A stretch of 64,000 nt of DNA from Eriocheir sinensis (Eukaryota; Arthropoda; Malacostraca; Decapoda; Varunidae), in NCBI RefSeq assembly GCF_024679095.1, contig NC_066517.1, positions 19,816,393 to 19,880,392 of the forward strand, given 5' to 3'. Below, one piece after another: positions 22,526 to 33,682 of the stretch. The notes beneath the pieces were generated by a model. That model saw only the letters and a program-made list of their open reading frames with translations. It was not told the DNA's origin and searched no databases. Position 1 is the stretch's first letter; each line of letters starts with the position of its first letter. Position numbers and translations under genes: made by a program.

Positions 22526-23541
22526 TTACCGTCCGTACCCATAGCCATAGCTGGGGCGGTAGTAGCTGTTGTGTCTGTATCCGAATCCGGGCTCAGCACT
22601 CCTCTTGCCGATGTAATGACCGCCATGGCCATAGCTGGGGCGGTAGTACCTGTTGTGTCCGTATCCGAATCCAGGCTCAGCCTCAGCTTCGGGCTCAGCG
22701 CTCCTCTTGCCGATGTAATGACCGCCATGGCCATAGCTGGGGCGGTAGTAGTGGGTGTTGTATCCGTATCCGAATCCAGGCTCAGCCTCAGCCTCGGGCT
22801 CAGCGCTCCTCTTGCCGAGGTAATGACCGCCATGGCCATAGCTGGGGCGGTAGTAGTGGGTGTTGTATCCGTATCCGAATCCAGGCTCAGCCTCAGCTTC
22901 GGGCTCAGCGCTCCTCTTGCCGATGTAATGACCGCCATAGCCATAGCTGGGGCGGTAGTAGCTGCTGTGTCCGTATCCGAATCCGGGCTCAGCCTCAGCC
23001 TCGGGCTCGGCGCTCCTCTTGCCGATGTAATGACCGCCATAGCCATAGCTGGGGCGGTAGTAGCTGCTGTGTCCGTATCCGAATCCGGGCTCAGCCTCAG
23101 CTTCGGGCTCAGCGCTCCTCTTGCCGATGTAATGACCGCCATAGCCATAGCTGGGGCGGTAGTAGCTGCTGTGTCCGTATCTGAATCCGGGCTCAGCCTC
23201 AGCCACGGGTTCGGCGCTCACTGCCAGAAGGCAGAAGCCCACCAGGACGGTAGCTACAGCCTGCGAGGAAGAAAAGGAAGAATAAGTCACGTCCAGAGGC
23301 ACGCAGCTCCCCTCGACCTAACAGCCCTACGGCGGGGCTGCGGGAGGCACCTCCAAGGAGAAAAAGATTCAACTTAGCAATAAACTCTAGCAGCAACAAA
23401 TGTAGACTCCCGACGCTCTGGTAACTACGGCTCTCACGCCCGGGCACCAGCTGCTGCCTGGATGGAGCAAGGACGTAAAGATAGCGACAAGCTGCCTGTG
23501 GGAGCACAGCTGAAGGCAGCCACACTCACCGCGATCTTCAT
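22526..23541 (-). CDS. Copy 4: repeat-peptide precursor, 248 aa
   Basis: Exon 1 is 23530..23541, exon 2 is 22526..23260, intron 269 bp. Seven repeats: HSS x3, YNTH x2, HNR x1, RHNS x1, with six internal Gly-Lys-Arg sites and the short spacer in the last repeat. Near 23008 the codon for Ala after the Lys-Arg-Ser changes from GCT to GCC, a silent change inside the spacer. The gene is open. Confidence 0.8.
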
Positions 23542-23573
23542 GTCGACCAGGTGGAGAGACCAGCTTCGACTGT

Positions 23574-23603
23574 ACTGACTCCCGCCGCCGGGCCGCTTAT
23601 ATA
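23574..23603 (-). promoter_or_regulatory. Core promoter of copy 4
   Basis: TATATAAG at 23596..23603 and TCAGT at 23574..23578. Just upstream, GTGACGCC replaces the usual GTGAGGCC, a change shared only with copy 8. Confidence 0.7.
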
Positions 23604-26226
23604 CCGCGCCGCGTGACGCCAGGGTCGCCCGACAGTTTTCTCCCCAGCTTGGCTCACCGGCTTTTCCGGAGGGAGGAGGCAGAGGCGCCATGGCCAGTTA
23701 CGTGTTGCTGACAGCTTCCCTTGCCCCCCTCCCTCCCACTTGTTCAGGAGAGTCCTTCTCAGGTACATCAGCCATCCTCCCAGCGGCTTCTTCAAGTTGT
23801 ACAGAACGAAAACAAAGGAGAAAGCTGGACCGTTGAAAACAAAAAACAGAAGAGCTCATTGAGAATGGAGCAGATATGAGTCAAATGTAGAATGACTATT
23901 TCCTTTCAGTTTTTAGGTATAGTAAATCAGCCACAAAGTAAAACAGCTACATACAAAGACCGCTACATAGTAAAAGACGTAGATAGTAAAAAAGCTACAT
24001 AGTAAAACAGCTACATAGTAAAAAAGCTATATAGTAAAAGAGCTACGTAGTAAAATAGGCAAATAGAAAAACAGAAAAATAGTACAACAGGCAAATAGTA
24101 AAATAAATAAATGGAAAACAATTAAACAATTCATTATTAATCGGAAAGAACAGGTTAGCGTGAGATGACAAAATAAAATATGAATCCGGTCTAAGAAATG
24201 CCTGAGGAAGAAGGAGGAACCTGACTACTCTGAGAGAAAAAAACAAAAGACAAAAACAACGATAAAACAGAGAATGTATGATTGTCTCTAAAACAAAAGA
24301 TATGTTAGATAAAAATAGATGAAACTGCAAGGAAGAAAATAAAATAAAATAAAATATGTACAACATAACACAGAGAAAGGAATAATTAGGTATACATAGC
24401 AATAAGAAGGAAGATGAAAGGTGGGAAGCAGAAAGGCGAGAAGGAGAAGCAGAGAAAAGAATGAAGAAGAAGAAGAAAAGAGAAACAACGACACAGAATA
24501 ATGAAGGAAGAGAAGAAAGGAAAAGGAAGAGGGAGGAGGAGAGAAAAGCGAAAGGAAAGGCAAACAGAAGCATACAGGAGGAGGAGGAAAGAGAAAGATG
24601 AATGAGTAGAAAGAAAAAGAAGGAAAATAAAGGAAATGAGAGAAGCGTGAAATGAAAAGGACCGAGATCAATAAAAGAGAAAAAAGGACCAATAAAATAT
24701 TTTAAGGAGTGGGACTAAGGAACGAAGAGAGAGATAGTGTGTAGCGTGAACAGAAGAACATCATGACAATGGAAATATAAAGAGGAAAAGGAGTGTGCAA
24801 GAAGAGGATACAGTACCACATAACACTGCGAGGGGAAAAGGACCTATTCCCAAACAAAGGGAGAGGAAGAGAGAGGAAGGGAGAAGGGGAGAAATGAAGT
24901 GTGTTATCCTCTTCCCCTAATACTGTGCCTTACCTAGCATCCCACTCCCTATACTTGCTATACTCAATAATGTAAAGGAAGTGGGCGGAGAGAAGTGAAG
25001 AAGTGTGTTTCCCTTTCTCTGCTAACACACTTCCTCTTCTGGCTGAACCGTGATGAAAAATAAAGTGTGCAAGGACGGAGGCGAATACAGACGGGAGAAA
25101 GTGGAGGCTCTTCTGCAGTGGCCACGCCCTTTGCAAACCCACACGTAGAAGCGAGGTTGTAGGCAGCGAATGGGAGGATGTAGTGGTCTTGGTGTGATGT
25201 CTAAGTTTGGGACAATCAACACAACACATCCTAGTTGCTTACCAGTACCAGAAGCTGGAGTGAAAGAAGGGAGTGACAGGGAAGGGGGTGAGGAGAGGTA
25301 GTGATCTTACTGTGATGACCCGGTAAGTTTTGGACCATCGCTACCACACCAGAAGTGAGGGTGTTGGAAGAGAAGGAAAGGCTGTAGTGATCTTGGTGTA
25401 TAGTGGGGATTCCCAACCTGGGGTAATGACCCCAGGACGGATAACTTCATCTTTCCTGTGGGGATATGGGGAAACAGAGAGCGACCAAGAAAATCCTAAA
25501 AAAATGCCCATTGTATTAGGCCTTAGATTAGGACAGGTTGAATGCCCTTTTATGCCCTTTTTTTTTAATGATATTTACCATTCTGCAGAACCGCACAACG
25601 CGTACCGCACTGGGAAAGAAAAGGAATGGGACCGCACTACCGCAACCGCACTACTCCGGAAAAAGTACCACACAACCGCAACCTCACTTCTGATTTTTCA
25701 GTACCGCGCCCACCTCTGAAAAATGAGTTGGTTAAAGCGTTATTTTTCTCTCTTTCTCTACAACAGTTTACATTTGTCACCCTCCTCTTCTTGCTTCTTC
25801 TTCAACTCCTCCTCCTACCTCCTTCTACTCTTTTTCCTCTTCCTTTTCCTTTTCCTCCTCCTCATCCTTTTCCTCCTCCTCCACTTCCTTCTTCTTCAGC
25901 TCCTCCTCCTCCTCCCCTTCTAGCACTTCTATTCTTCTCCTCACAATCTTAACAAAACAAACATTCAGATATCGGAATCATTCAGGGAAAATAAAGACGG
26001 AAGAAACAAAGTCAAGAAAAGTGGGAATTACAAAAAAATAAAATGAAAATCGAGAAACAAAGCGATATGGCAATAATGAAGCGGCCGATCGGTGACTGAC
26101 ACACCGGAGAATTAACTGACTATACTGATTTTTTGAACGGTTTGATAATTTAACCCTTGACTCGCCACACTTCAGAACAGCAATTAAATATTAATAAAAA
26201 ATAAATAAAAGCACGCCTGACATTAT

Positions 26227-26228
<2 letters not shown>

Positions 26229-26310
<82 letters not shown>
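26229..26310. repeat. (CT)n microsatellite
   Basis: About 41 CT dinucleotides in spacer 4. Confidence 0.95.
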
Positions 26311-26311
<1 letters not shown>

Positions 26312-26838
26312 ACGATAATAATGAACTCTCATTTTCTTCTCCGTACTTTCTTTTTTATCATCGGATTTTATTCATCCATTCATTTTTCTTTTCATCCCTC
26401 CTCCTCTTACTTCTCCTCCTCCTCCTATTCCTCCTCCTCCTCCTCCTCTTCCTCCTTTTCCTCTTCTTTGCTCACCTGTTCACAAATAATCAAGTTACAC
26501 AGAACACAAAAAGGTGAACTTGCTCAATCAGGTAATTTGTGCTACTAGTAAGGAGAAGAGGAGGAGGAGGAGGAAGAAGAGGAGGAGGACGAGAATGAGG
26601 AGAAGGTAATGGAGGAGGTAATGGAGGAGGAGGAGGAGGAGGAGGAGGAGGAGGAGGAGGAAAAGGAGCTGGAGAAAGAAGGAGGGATTAGGAAGGGGAG
26701 GAGGAGGAGGAGGAGGACGAGGAGATGGATACGATAAGAGGAGAAAATTAAGAGGGAAAGTGAGCGTAATTTTTCCTCTCAAGACGATTTGTGGGTTTGA
26801 TCCTTTGACTTGTTTACTTACCTAATTGAACCAGAAGG

Positions 26839-26840
<2 letters not shown>

Positions 26841-26921
<81 letters not shown>
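26841..26921. repeat. (GT)n microsatellite
   Basis: About 40 GT dinucleotides. Confidence 0.95.
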
Positions 26922-26925
<4 letters not shown>

Positions 26926-26942
26926 TCAAGACTGGACTGTAC

Positions 26943-27264
26943 TTTTTTTTTAAGTCATAGTCGCCGGTAGACTTTCTTCAGGGCGATGGTGGTCAGCCCA
27001 AGCCCGTCATGGCGCAGGCAAATGTTGATAGTGGCGCCATCTTTCTTGGCTCATGCTGTCCCCCGGAGCTCATCCTTGAATCACTTGGACGGTTCCTCTA
27101 AAGTCCGGGTTGATGGGTGGTCTTCAGGCCAGCATGTGGGTAGTCTTAGGCCTCTCGCCGGTGATTATAAAATTAATGTTGGTAGCTACGGATTCGAACC
27201 CGGACCGTCCACAACGCGGTGAATGAGAGGCCCGCACGATAACCACCCAGCCTCCGCCTCCCAT
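26943..27264 (-). mobile_element. tRNA-derived SINE downstream of copy 5
   Basis: Same SINE locus; it differs by AAATGTTGATAG (near 27020) where others have AAGTGTTTATAG, and by one fewer T in the following run. Confidence 0.8.
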
Positions 27265-27476
27265 GCTATATTTTCTATAGTGTCAGTAGCTTTTATAAAT
27301 ATGTTTTTAAAAACGAAATCATAGCAAAAGTCTAAATTAGCATAATATTTCTTTCATTTCATCCCTGGTGGCGTTCCTCATTCCAGATTTTAATATATGG
27401 AAAGAAAACGAGGCAACAAGCCGTTGCTAACTACTTCTTACTGTAGGAAGGAAAACAAATCTTTAAAGAGCCGCTC

Positions 27477-27482
27477 TTTATT
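27477..27482 (-). terminator. Polyadenylation signal of copy 5
   Basis: AATAAA retained although the reading frame upstream is broken. Confidence 0.7.
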
Positions 27483-27529
27483 TTAGAGTATTCGTGAACG
27501 TTCGTAAGACAGTCGAAAGGGCTGTAGCA

Positions 27530-28654
27530 TTACCGTCCGTACCCATAGCCATAGCTGGGGCGGTAGTAGCTGTTGTGTCTGTATCCGAATCCGGGCTCAG
27601 CACTCCTCTTGCCGATGTAATGACCGCCATGGCCATAGCTGGGGCGGTAGTACCTGTTGTGTCCGTATCCGAATCCAGGCTCAGCCTCAGCTTCGGGCTC
27701 AGCGCTCCTCTTGCCGATGTAATGACCGCCATGGCCATAGCTGGGGCGGTAGTAGTGGGTGTTGTATCCGTATCCGAATCCAGGCTCAGCCTCAGCCTCG
27801 GGCTCAGCGCTCCTCTTGCCGAGGTAATGACCGCCAGCCATGGCCAGAGCTGGGGCGGTAGTAGTGGGTGTTGTATCCGTATCCGAATCCAGGCTCAGCC
27901 TCAGCCTCGGGCTCAGCGCTCCTCTTGCCGATGTAATGACCGCCATGGCCATAGCTGGGGCGGTAGTAGTGGGTGTTGTATCCGTATCCGAATCCAGGCT
28001 CAGCCTCAGCTTCGGGCTCAGCGCTCCTCTTGCCGATGTAATGACCGCCATGGCCATAGCTGGGGCGGTAGTAGCTGCTGTGTCCGTATCCGAATCCGGG
28101 CTCAGCCTCAGCCTCGGGCTCAGCGCTCCTCTTGCCGATGTAATGACCGCCATGGCCATAGCTGGGGCGGTAGTAGCTGCTGTGTCCGTATCCGAATCCG
28201 GGCTCAGCCTCAGCTTCGGGCTCAGCGCTCCTCTTGCCGATGTAATGACCGCCATAGCCATAGCTGGGGCGGTAGTAGCTGCTGTGTCCGTATCTGAATC
28301 CGGGCTCAGCCTCAGCCACGGGTTCGGCGCTCACTGCCAGAAGGCAGAAGCCCACCAGGACGGTAGCTACAGCCTGCGAGGAAGAAAAGGAAGAATAAGT
28401 CACGTCCAGAGGCACGCAGCTCCCCTCGACCTAACAGCCCTACGGCGGGGCTGCGGGAGGCACCTCCAAGGAGAAAAAGATTCAACTTAGCAATAAACTC
28501 TAGCAGCAACAAATGTAGACTCCCGACGCTCTGGTAACTACGGCTCTCACGCCCGGGCACCAGCTGCTGCCTGGATGGAGCAAGGACGTAAAGATAGCGA
28601 CAAGCTGCCTGTGGGAGCACAGCTGAAGGCAGCCACACTCACCGCGATCTTCAT
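27530..28654 (-). pseudogene. Copy 5: precursor gene with 4-bp frameshift
   Basis: Exon 1 is 28643..28654; exon 2 starts at 28373. The signal peptide and the first four repeats (HSS x3, YNTH) are normal. In the fifth repeat, near 27835, an extra AGCC shifts the frame; the product then reads SSGHGWRSLPRQEER and stops at 27804, about 193 aa. Without the insertion the gene would continue through three more repeats to the usual stop at 27530. The insertion is not in a homopolymer, so a sequencing error is less likely than for copies 8 and 9. Four complete peptide units and their GKR sites lie before the break, so the product could still be partly functional. The Ser-for-Tyr change beside the break is shared with copy 9. 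Confidence 0.75.
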
Positions 28655-28686
28655 GTCGACCAGGTGGAGAGACCAGCTTCGACTGT

Positions 28687-28716
28687 ACTGACTCCCGCCG
28701 CCGGGCCGCTTATATA
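28687..28716 (-). promoter_or_regulatory. Core promoter of copy 5
   Basis: TATATAAG at 28709..28716 and TCAGT at 28687..28691; unchanged despite the frameshift. Confidence 0.7.
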
Positions 28717-31341
28717 CCGCGCCGCGTGAGGCCAGGGTCGCCCGACAGTTTTCTCCCCAGCTTGGCTCACCGGCTTTTCCGGAGGGAGGAGGCAGAGGCG
28801 CCATGGCCAGTTACGTGTTGCTGACAGCTTCCCTTGCCCCCCTCCCTCCCACTTGTTCAGGAGAGTCCTTCTCAGGTACATCAGCCATCCTCCCAGCGGC
28901 TTCTTCAAGTTGTACAGAACGAAAACAAAGGAGAAAGCTGGACCGTTGAAAACAAAAAACAGAAGAGCTCATTGAGAATGGAGCAGATATGAGTCAAATG
29001 TAGAATGACTATTTCCTTTCAGTTTTTAGGTATAGTAAATCAGCCACAAAGTAAAACAGCTACATACAAAGACCGCTACATAGTAAAAGACGTAGATAGT
29101 AAAAAAGGTACATAGTAAAACAGCTACATAGTAAAAAAGCTATATAGTAAAAGAGCTACGTAGTAAAATAGGCAAATAGAAAAACAGAAAAATAGTACAA
29201 CAGGCAAATAGTAAAATAAATAAATGGAAAACAATTAAACAATTCATTATTAATCGGAAAGAACAGGTTAGCGTGAGATGACAAAATAAAATATGAATCC
29301 GGTCTAAGAAATGCCTGAGGAAGAAGGAGGAACCTGACTACTCTGAGAGAAAAAAACAGAAGACAAAAACAACGATAAAACAGAGAATGTATGATTGTCT
29401 CTAAAACAAAAGATATGTTAGATAAAAATAGATGAAACTGCAAGGAAGAAAATAAAATAAAATAAAATATGTACAACATAACACGGAGAAAGGAATAATT
29501 AGGTATACATAGCAATAAGAAGGAAGATGAAAGGTGGGAAGCAGAAAGGCGAGAAGGAGAAGCAGAGAAAAGAATGAAGAAGAAGAAGAAAAGAGAAACA
29601 ACGACACAGAATAATGAAGGAAGAGAAGAAAGGAAAAGGAAGAGGGAGGAGGAGAGAAAAGCGAAAGGAAAGGCAAACAGAAGCATACAGGAGGAGGAGG
29701 AAAGAGAAAGATGAATGAGTAGAAAGAAAAAGAAGGAAAATAAAGGAAATGAGAGAAGCGTGAAATGAAAAGGACCGAGATCAATAAAAGAGAAAAAAGG
29801 ACCAATAAAATATTTTAAGGAGTGGGACTAAGGAACGAAGAGAGAGATAGTGTGTAGCGTGAACAGAAGAACATCATGACAATGGAAATATAAAGAGGAA
29901 AAGGAGTGTGCAAGAAGAGGATACAGTACCACATAACACTGCGAGGGGAAAAGGACCTATTCCCAAACAAAGGGAGAGGAAGAGAGAGGAAGGGAGAAGG
30001 GGAGAAATGAAGTGTGTTATCCTCTTCCCCATAATACTGTGCCTTACCTAGCATCCCACTCCCTATACTTGCTATACTCAATAATGTAAAGGAAGTGGGC
30101 GGAGAGAAGTGAAGAAGTGTGTTTCCCTTTCTCTGCTAACACACTTCCTCTTCTGGCTGAACCGTGATGAAAAATAAAGTGTGCAAGGACGGAGGCGAAT
30201 ACAGACGGGAGAAAGTGGAGGCTCTTCTGCAGTGGCCACGCCCTTTGCAAACCCACACGTAGAAGCGAGGTTGTAGGCAGCGAATGGGAGGATGTAGTGG
30301 TCTTGGTGTGATGTCTAAGTTTGGGACAATCAACACAACACATCCTAGTTGCTTACCAGTACCAGAAGCTGGAGTGAAAGAAGGGAGTGACAGGGAAGGG
30401 GGTGAGGAGAGGTACTGTGATGACCCGGTAAGTTTTGGACCATCGCTACCACACCAGAAGTGAGGGTGTTGGAAGAGAAGGAAAGGCTGTAGTAATCTTG
30501 GTGTATAGTGGGGATTCCCAACCTGGGGTAATGACCCCAGGACGGATAACTTCATCTTTCCTGTGGGGATATATGGAAACAGAGAGCGACCAAGAAAATC
30601 CTAAAAAAATGCCCATTGTATTAGGCCTTAGATTAGGACAGGTTGAATGCCCTTTTATGCCCTTTTTTTTCGAATGATATTTACCATTCTGCAGAACCGC
30701 ACAACGCGTACCGCACTGGGAAAGAAAAGGAATGGGACCGCACTACCGCAACCGCACTACTCCGGAAAAAGTACCACACAACCGCAACCTCACTTCTGAT
30801 TTTTCAGTACCGCGCCCACCTCTGAAAAATGAGTTGGTTAAAGCGTTATTTTTCTCTCTTTCTCTACAACAGTTTACATTTGTCACCCTCCTCTTCTTGC
30901 TTCTTCTTCAACTCCTCCTCCTACCTCCTTCTACTCTTTTTCCTCTTCCTCCTCCTTCTCCTTCTCCTCATCCTCCTCATCCTTTTCCTCCTCCTCCACT
31001 TCCTTCTTCTTCAGCTCCTCCTCCTCCTCCCCTTCTAGCACTTCTATTCTTCTCCTCACAATCTTAACAAAACAAACATTCAGATATCGGAATCATTCAG
31101 GGAAAATAAAGACGGAAGAAACAAAGTCAAGAAAAGTGGGAATTACAAAAAAATAAAATGAAAATCGAGAAACAAAGCGATATGGCAATAATGAAGCGGC
31201 CGATCGGTGACTGACACACCGGAGAATTAACTGACTATACTGATTTTTTGAACGGTTTGATAATTTAACCCTTGACTCGCCACACTTCAGAACAGCAATT
31301 AAATATTAATAAAAAATAAATAAAAGCACGCCTGACATTAT

Positions 31342-31343
<2 letters not shown>

Positions 31344-31425
<82 letters not shown>
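31344..31425. repeat. (CT)n microsatellite
   Basis: About 41 CT dinucleotides in spacer 5. Confidence 0.95.
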
Positions 31426-31426
<1 letters not shown>

Positions 31427-31926
31427 ACGATAATAATGAACTCTCATTTTCTTCTCCGTACTTTCTTTTTTATCATCGGATTTTATTCATCCATTCATTT
31501 TCTTTTCATCCTCCTCCTCTTACTTTCCTCCTCCCTCCTCCTCCTCTTCCTTCCTTTCCTCTTCTTTGCTCACCTGTTCACAAATAATCAAGTTACACAG
31601 AACACAAAAGGTGAACTTGCTCAATAAGGTAATTTGTGCTAATAGTAAGGAGAAGAGTCGGAGGAGTAGGAAGAAGAGGAGGAGGAGGACGAGAATGAGG
31701 AGAAGGTAATGGAGGAGGTAATGGAGGAGGAGGAGGAGGAGGAGGAAAAGGAGCTGGAGAAAGAAGGAGGGATTAGGAAGGGGAGGAGGAGGAGGAGGAG
31801 GAGGACGAGGAGATGGATACGATAAGAGGAGAAAATTAAGAGGGAAAGTGAGCGTAATTTTTCCTCTCAAGACGATTTGTGGGTTTGATCCTTTGACTTG
31901 TTTACTTACCTAATTGAACCAGAAGG

Positions 31927-31928
<2 letters not shown>

Positions 31929-31995
<67 letters not shown>
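31929..31995. repeat. (GT)n microsatellite
   Basis: About 33 GT dinucleotides. Confidence 0.95.
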
Positions 31996-31999
<4 letters not shown>

Positions 32000-32016
32000 T
32001 CAAGACTGGACTGTAC

Positions 32017-32339
32017 TTTTTTTTTAAGTCATAGTCGCCGGTAGACTTTCTTCAGGGCGATGGTGGTCAGCCCAAGCCCGTCATGGCGCAGGCAAGTGTT
32101 TATAGTGGCGCCATCTTTTCTTGGCTCATGCTGTCCCCCGGAGCTCATCCTTGAATCACTTGGACGGTTCCTCTAAAGTCCGGGTTGATGGGTGGTCTTC
32201 AGGCCAGCATGTGGGTAGTCTTAGGCCTCTCGCCGGTGATTATAAAATTAATGTTGGTAGCTACGGATTCGAACCCGGACCGTCCACAACGCGGTGAATG
32301 AGAGGCCCGCACGATAACCACCCAGCCTCCGCCTCCCAT
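32017..32339 (-). mobile_element. tRNA-derived SINE downstream of copy 6
   Basis: Consensus-like version with intact B box and oligo(A) tail. Confidence 0.8.
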
Positions 32340-32551
32340 GCTATATTTTCTATAGTGTCAGTAGCTTTTATAAATATGTTTTTAAAAACGAAATCATAGC
32401 AAAAGTCTAAATTAGCATAATATTTCTTTCATTTCATCCCTGGTGGCGTTCCTCATTCCAGATTTTAATATATGGAAAGAAAACGAGGCAACAAGCCGTT
32501 GCTAACTACTTCTTACTGTAGGAAGGAAAACAAATCTTTAAAGAGCCGCTC

Positions 32552-32557
32552 TTTATT
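32552..32557 (-). terminator. Polyadenylation signal of copy 6
   Basis: AATAAA on the minus strand, 48 nt after the stop. Confidence 0.7.
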
Positions 32558-32604
32558 TTAGAGTATTCGTGAACGTTCGTAAGACAGTCGAAAGGGCTGT
32601 AGCA

Positions 32605-33620
32605 TTACCGTCCGTACCCATAGCCATAGCTGGGGCGGTAGTAGCTGTTGTGTCTGTATCCGAATCCGGGCTCAGCACTCCTCTTGCCGATGTAATGACC
32701 GCCATGGCCATAGCTGGGGCGGTAGTACCTGTTGTGTCCGTATCCGAATCCAGGCTCAGCCTCAGCTTCGGGCTCAGCGCTCCTCTTGCCGATGTAATGA
32801 CCGCCATGGCCATAGCTGGGGCGGTAGTAGTGGGTGTTGTATCCGTATCCGAATCCAGGCTCAGCCTCAGCCTCGGGCTCAGCGCTCCTCTTGCCGATGT
32901 AATGACCGCCATGGCCATAGCTGGGGCGGTAGTAGTGGGTGTTGTATCCGTATCCGAATCCAGGCTCAGCCTCAGCTTCGGGCTCAGCGCTCCTCTTGCC
33001 GATGTAATGACCGCCATGGCCATAGCTGGGGCGGTAGTAGCTGCTGTGTCCGTATCCGAATCCGGGCTCAGCCTCAGCCTCGGGCTCAGCGCTCCTCTTG
33101 CCGATGTAATGACCGCCATGGCCATAGCTGGGGCGGTAGTAGCTGCTGTGTCCGTATCCGAATCCGGGCTCAGCCTCAGCTTCGGGCTCAGCGCTCCTCT
33201 TGCCGATGTAATGACCGCCATAGCCATAGCTGGGGCGGTAGTAGCTGCTGTGTCCGTATCTGAATCCGGGCTCAGCCTCAGCCACGGGTTCGGCGCTCAC
33301 TGCCAGAAGGCAGAAGCCCACCAGGACGGTAGCTACAGCCTGCGAGGAAGAAAAGGAAGAATAAGTCACGTCCAGAGGCACGCAGCTCCCCTCGACCTGA
33401 CAGCCCTACGGCGGGGCTGCGGGAGGCACCTCCAAGGAGAAAAAGATTCAACTTAGCAATAAACTCTAGCAGCAACAAATGTAGACTCCCGACGCTCTGG
33501 TAACTACGGCTCTCACGCCCGGGCACCAGCTGCTGCCTGGATGGAGCAAGGACGTAAAGATAGCGACAAGCTGCCTGTGGGAGCACAGCTGAAGGCAGCC
33601 ACACTCACCGCGATCTTCAT
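32605..33620 (-). CDS. Copy 6: repeat-peptide precursor, 248 aa
   Basis: Exon 1 is 33609..33620, exon 2 is 32605..33339, intron 269 bp. Seven repeats: HSS x3, YNTH x2, HNR x1, RHNS x1, six internal Gly-Lys-Arg sites, all with Ile before the GKR. Only the first repeat has the Gly-Tyr-Gly-Gly form. The gene is open, although the sequence just upstream of its promoter has several homopolymer contractions. It pairs with copy 2 by spacer variants, yet copy 2 has four more repeats. Confidence 0.8.
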
Positions 33621-33652
33621 GTCGACCAGGTGGAGAGACCAGCTTCGACTGT

Positions 33653-33682
33653 ACTGACTCCCGCCGCCGGGCCGCTTATATA
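33653..33682 (-). promoter_or_regulatory. Core promoter of copy 6
   Basis: TATATAAG at 33675..33682 and TCAGT at 33653..33657. Upstream, runs of C are one base shorter than in the other units at several places between 33705 and 33815. Confidence 0.7.

Larger units (their letters stand above)
23604..26942. repeat. Spacer 4, internal type
   Basis: No gene. AAAAAAGCTACATAG near 23988 (instead of AAAAAAGGTACATAG) is shared with spacers 8 and 9. GCAGAGAAAAGAATG near 24449 is shared with spacers 5 and 8. A CTC tract change (CTACCTCCTTCTAC near 25815) is shared with spacer 5. Confidence 0.75.
28717..32016. repeat. Spacer 5, internal type
   Basis: No gene. A 12-bp or so deletion near 30414 joins GAGGTA to CTGTGATGACCC. 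Near 30570 the form is GATATATGG where others have GGGTTATGG or GGATATGG. The foldback region at 31495..31665 has several one-base losses in homopolymers relative to the other units, a pattern that suggests locally unpolished sequence. Confidence 0.7.
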
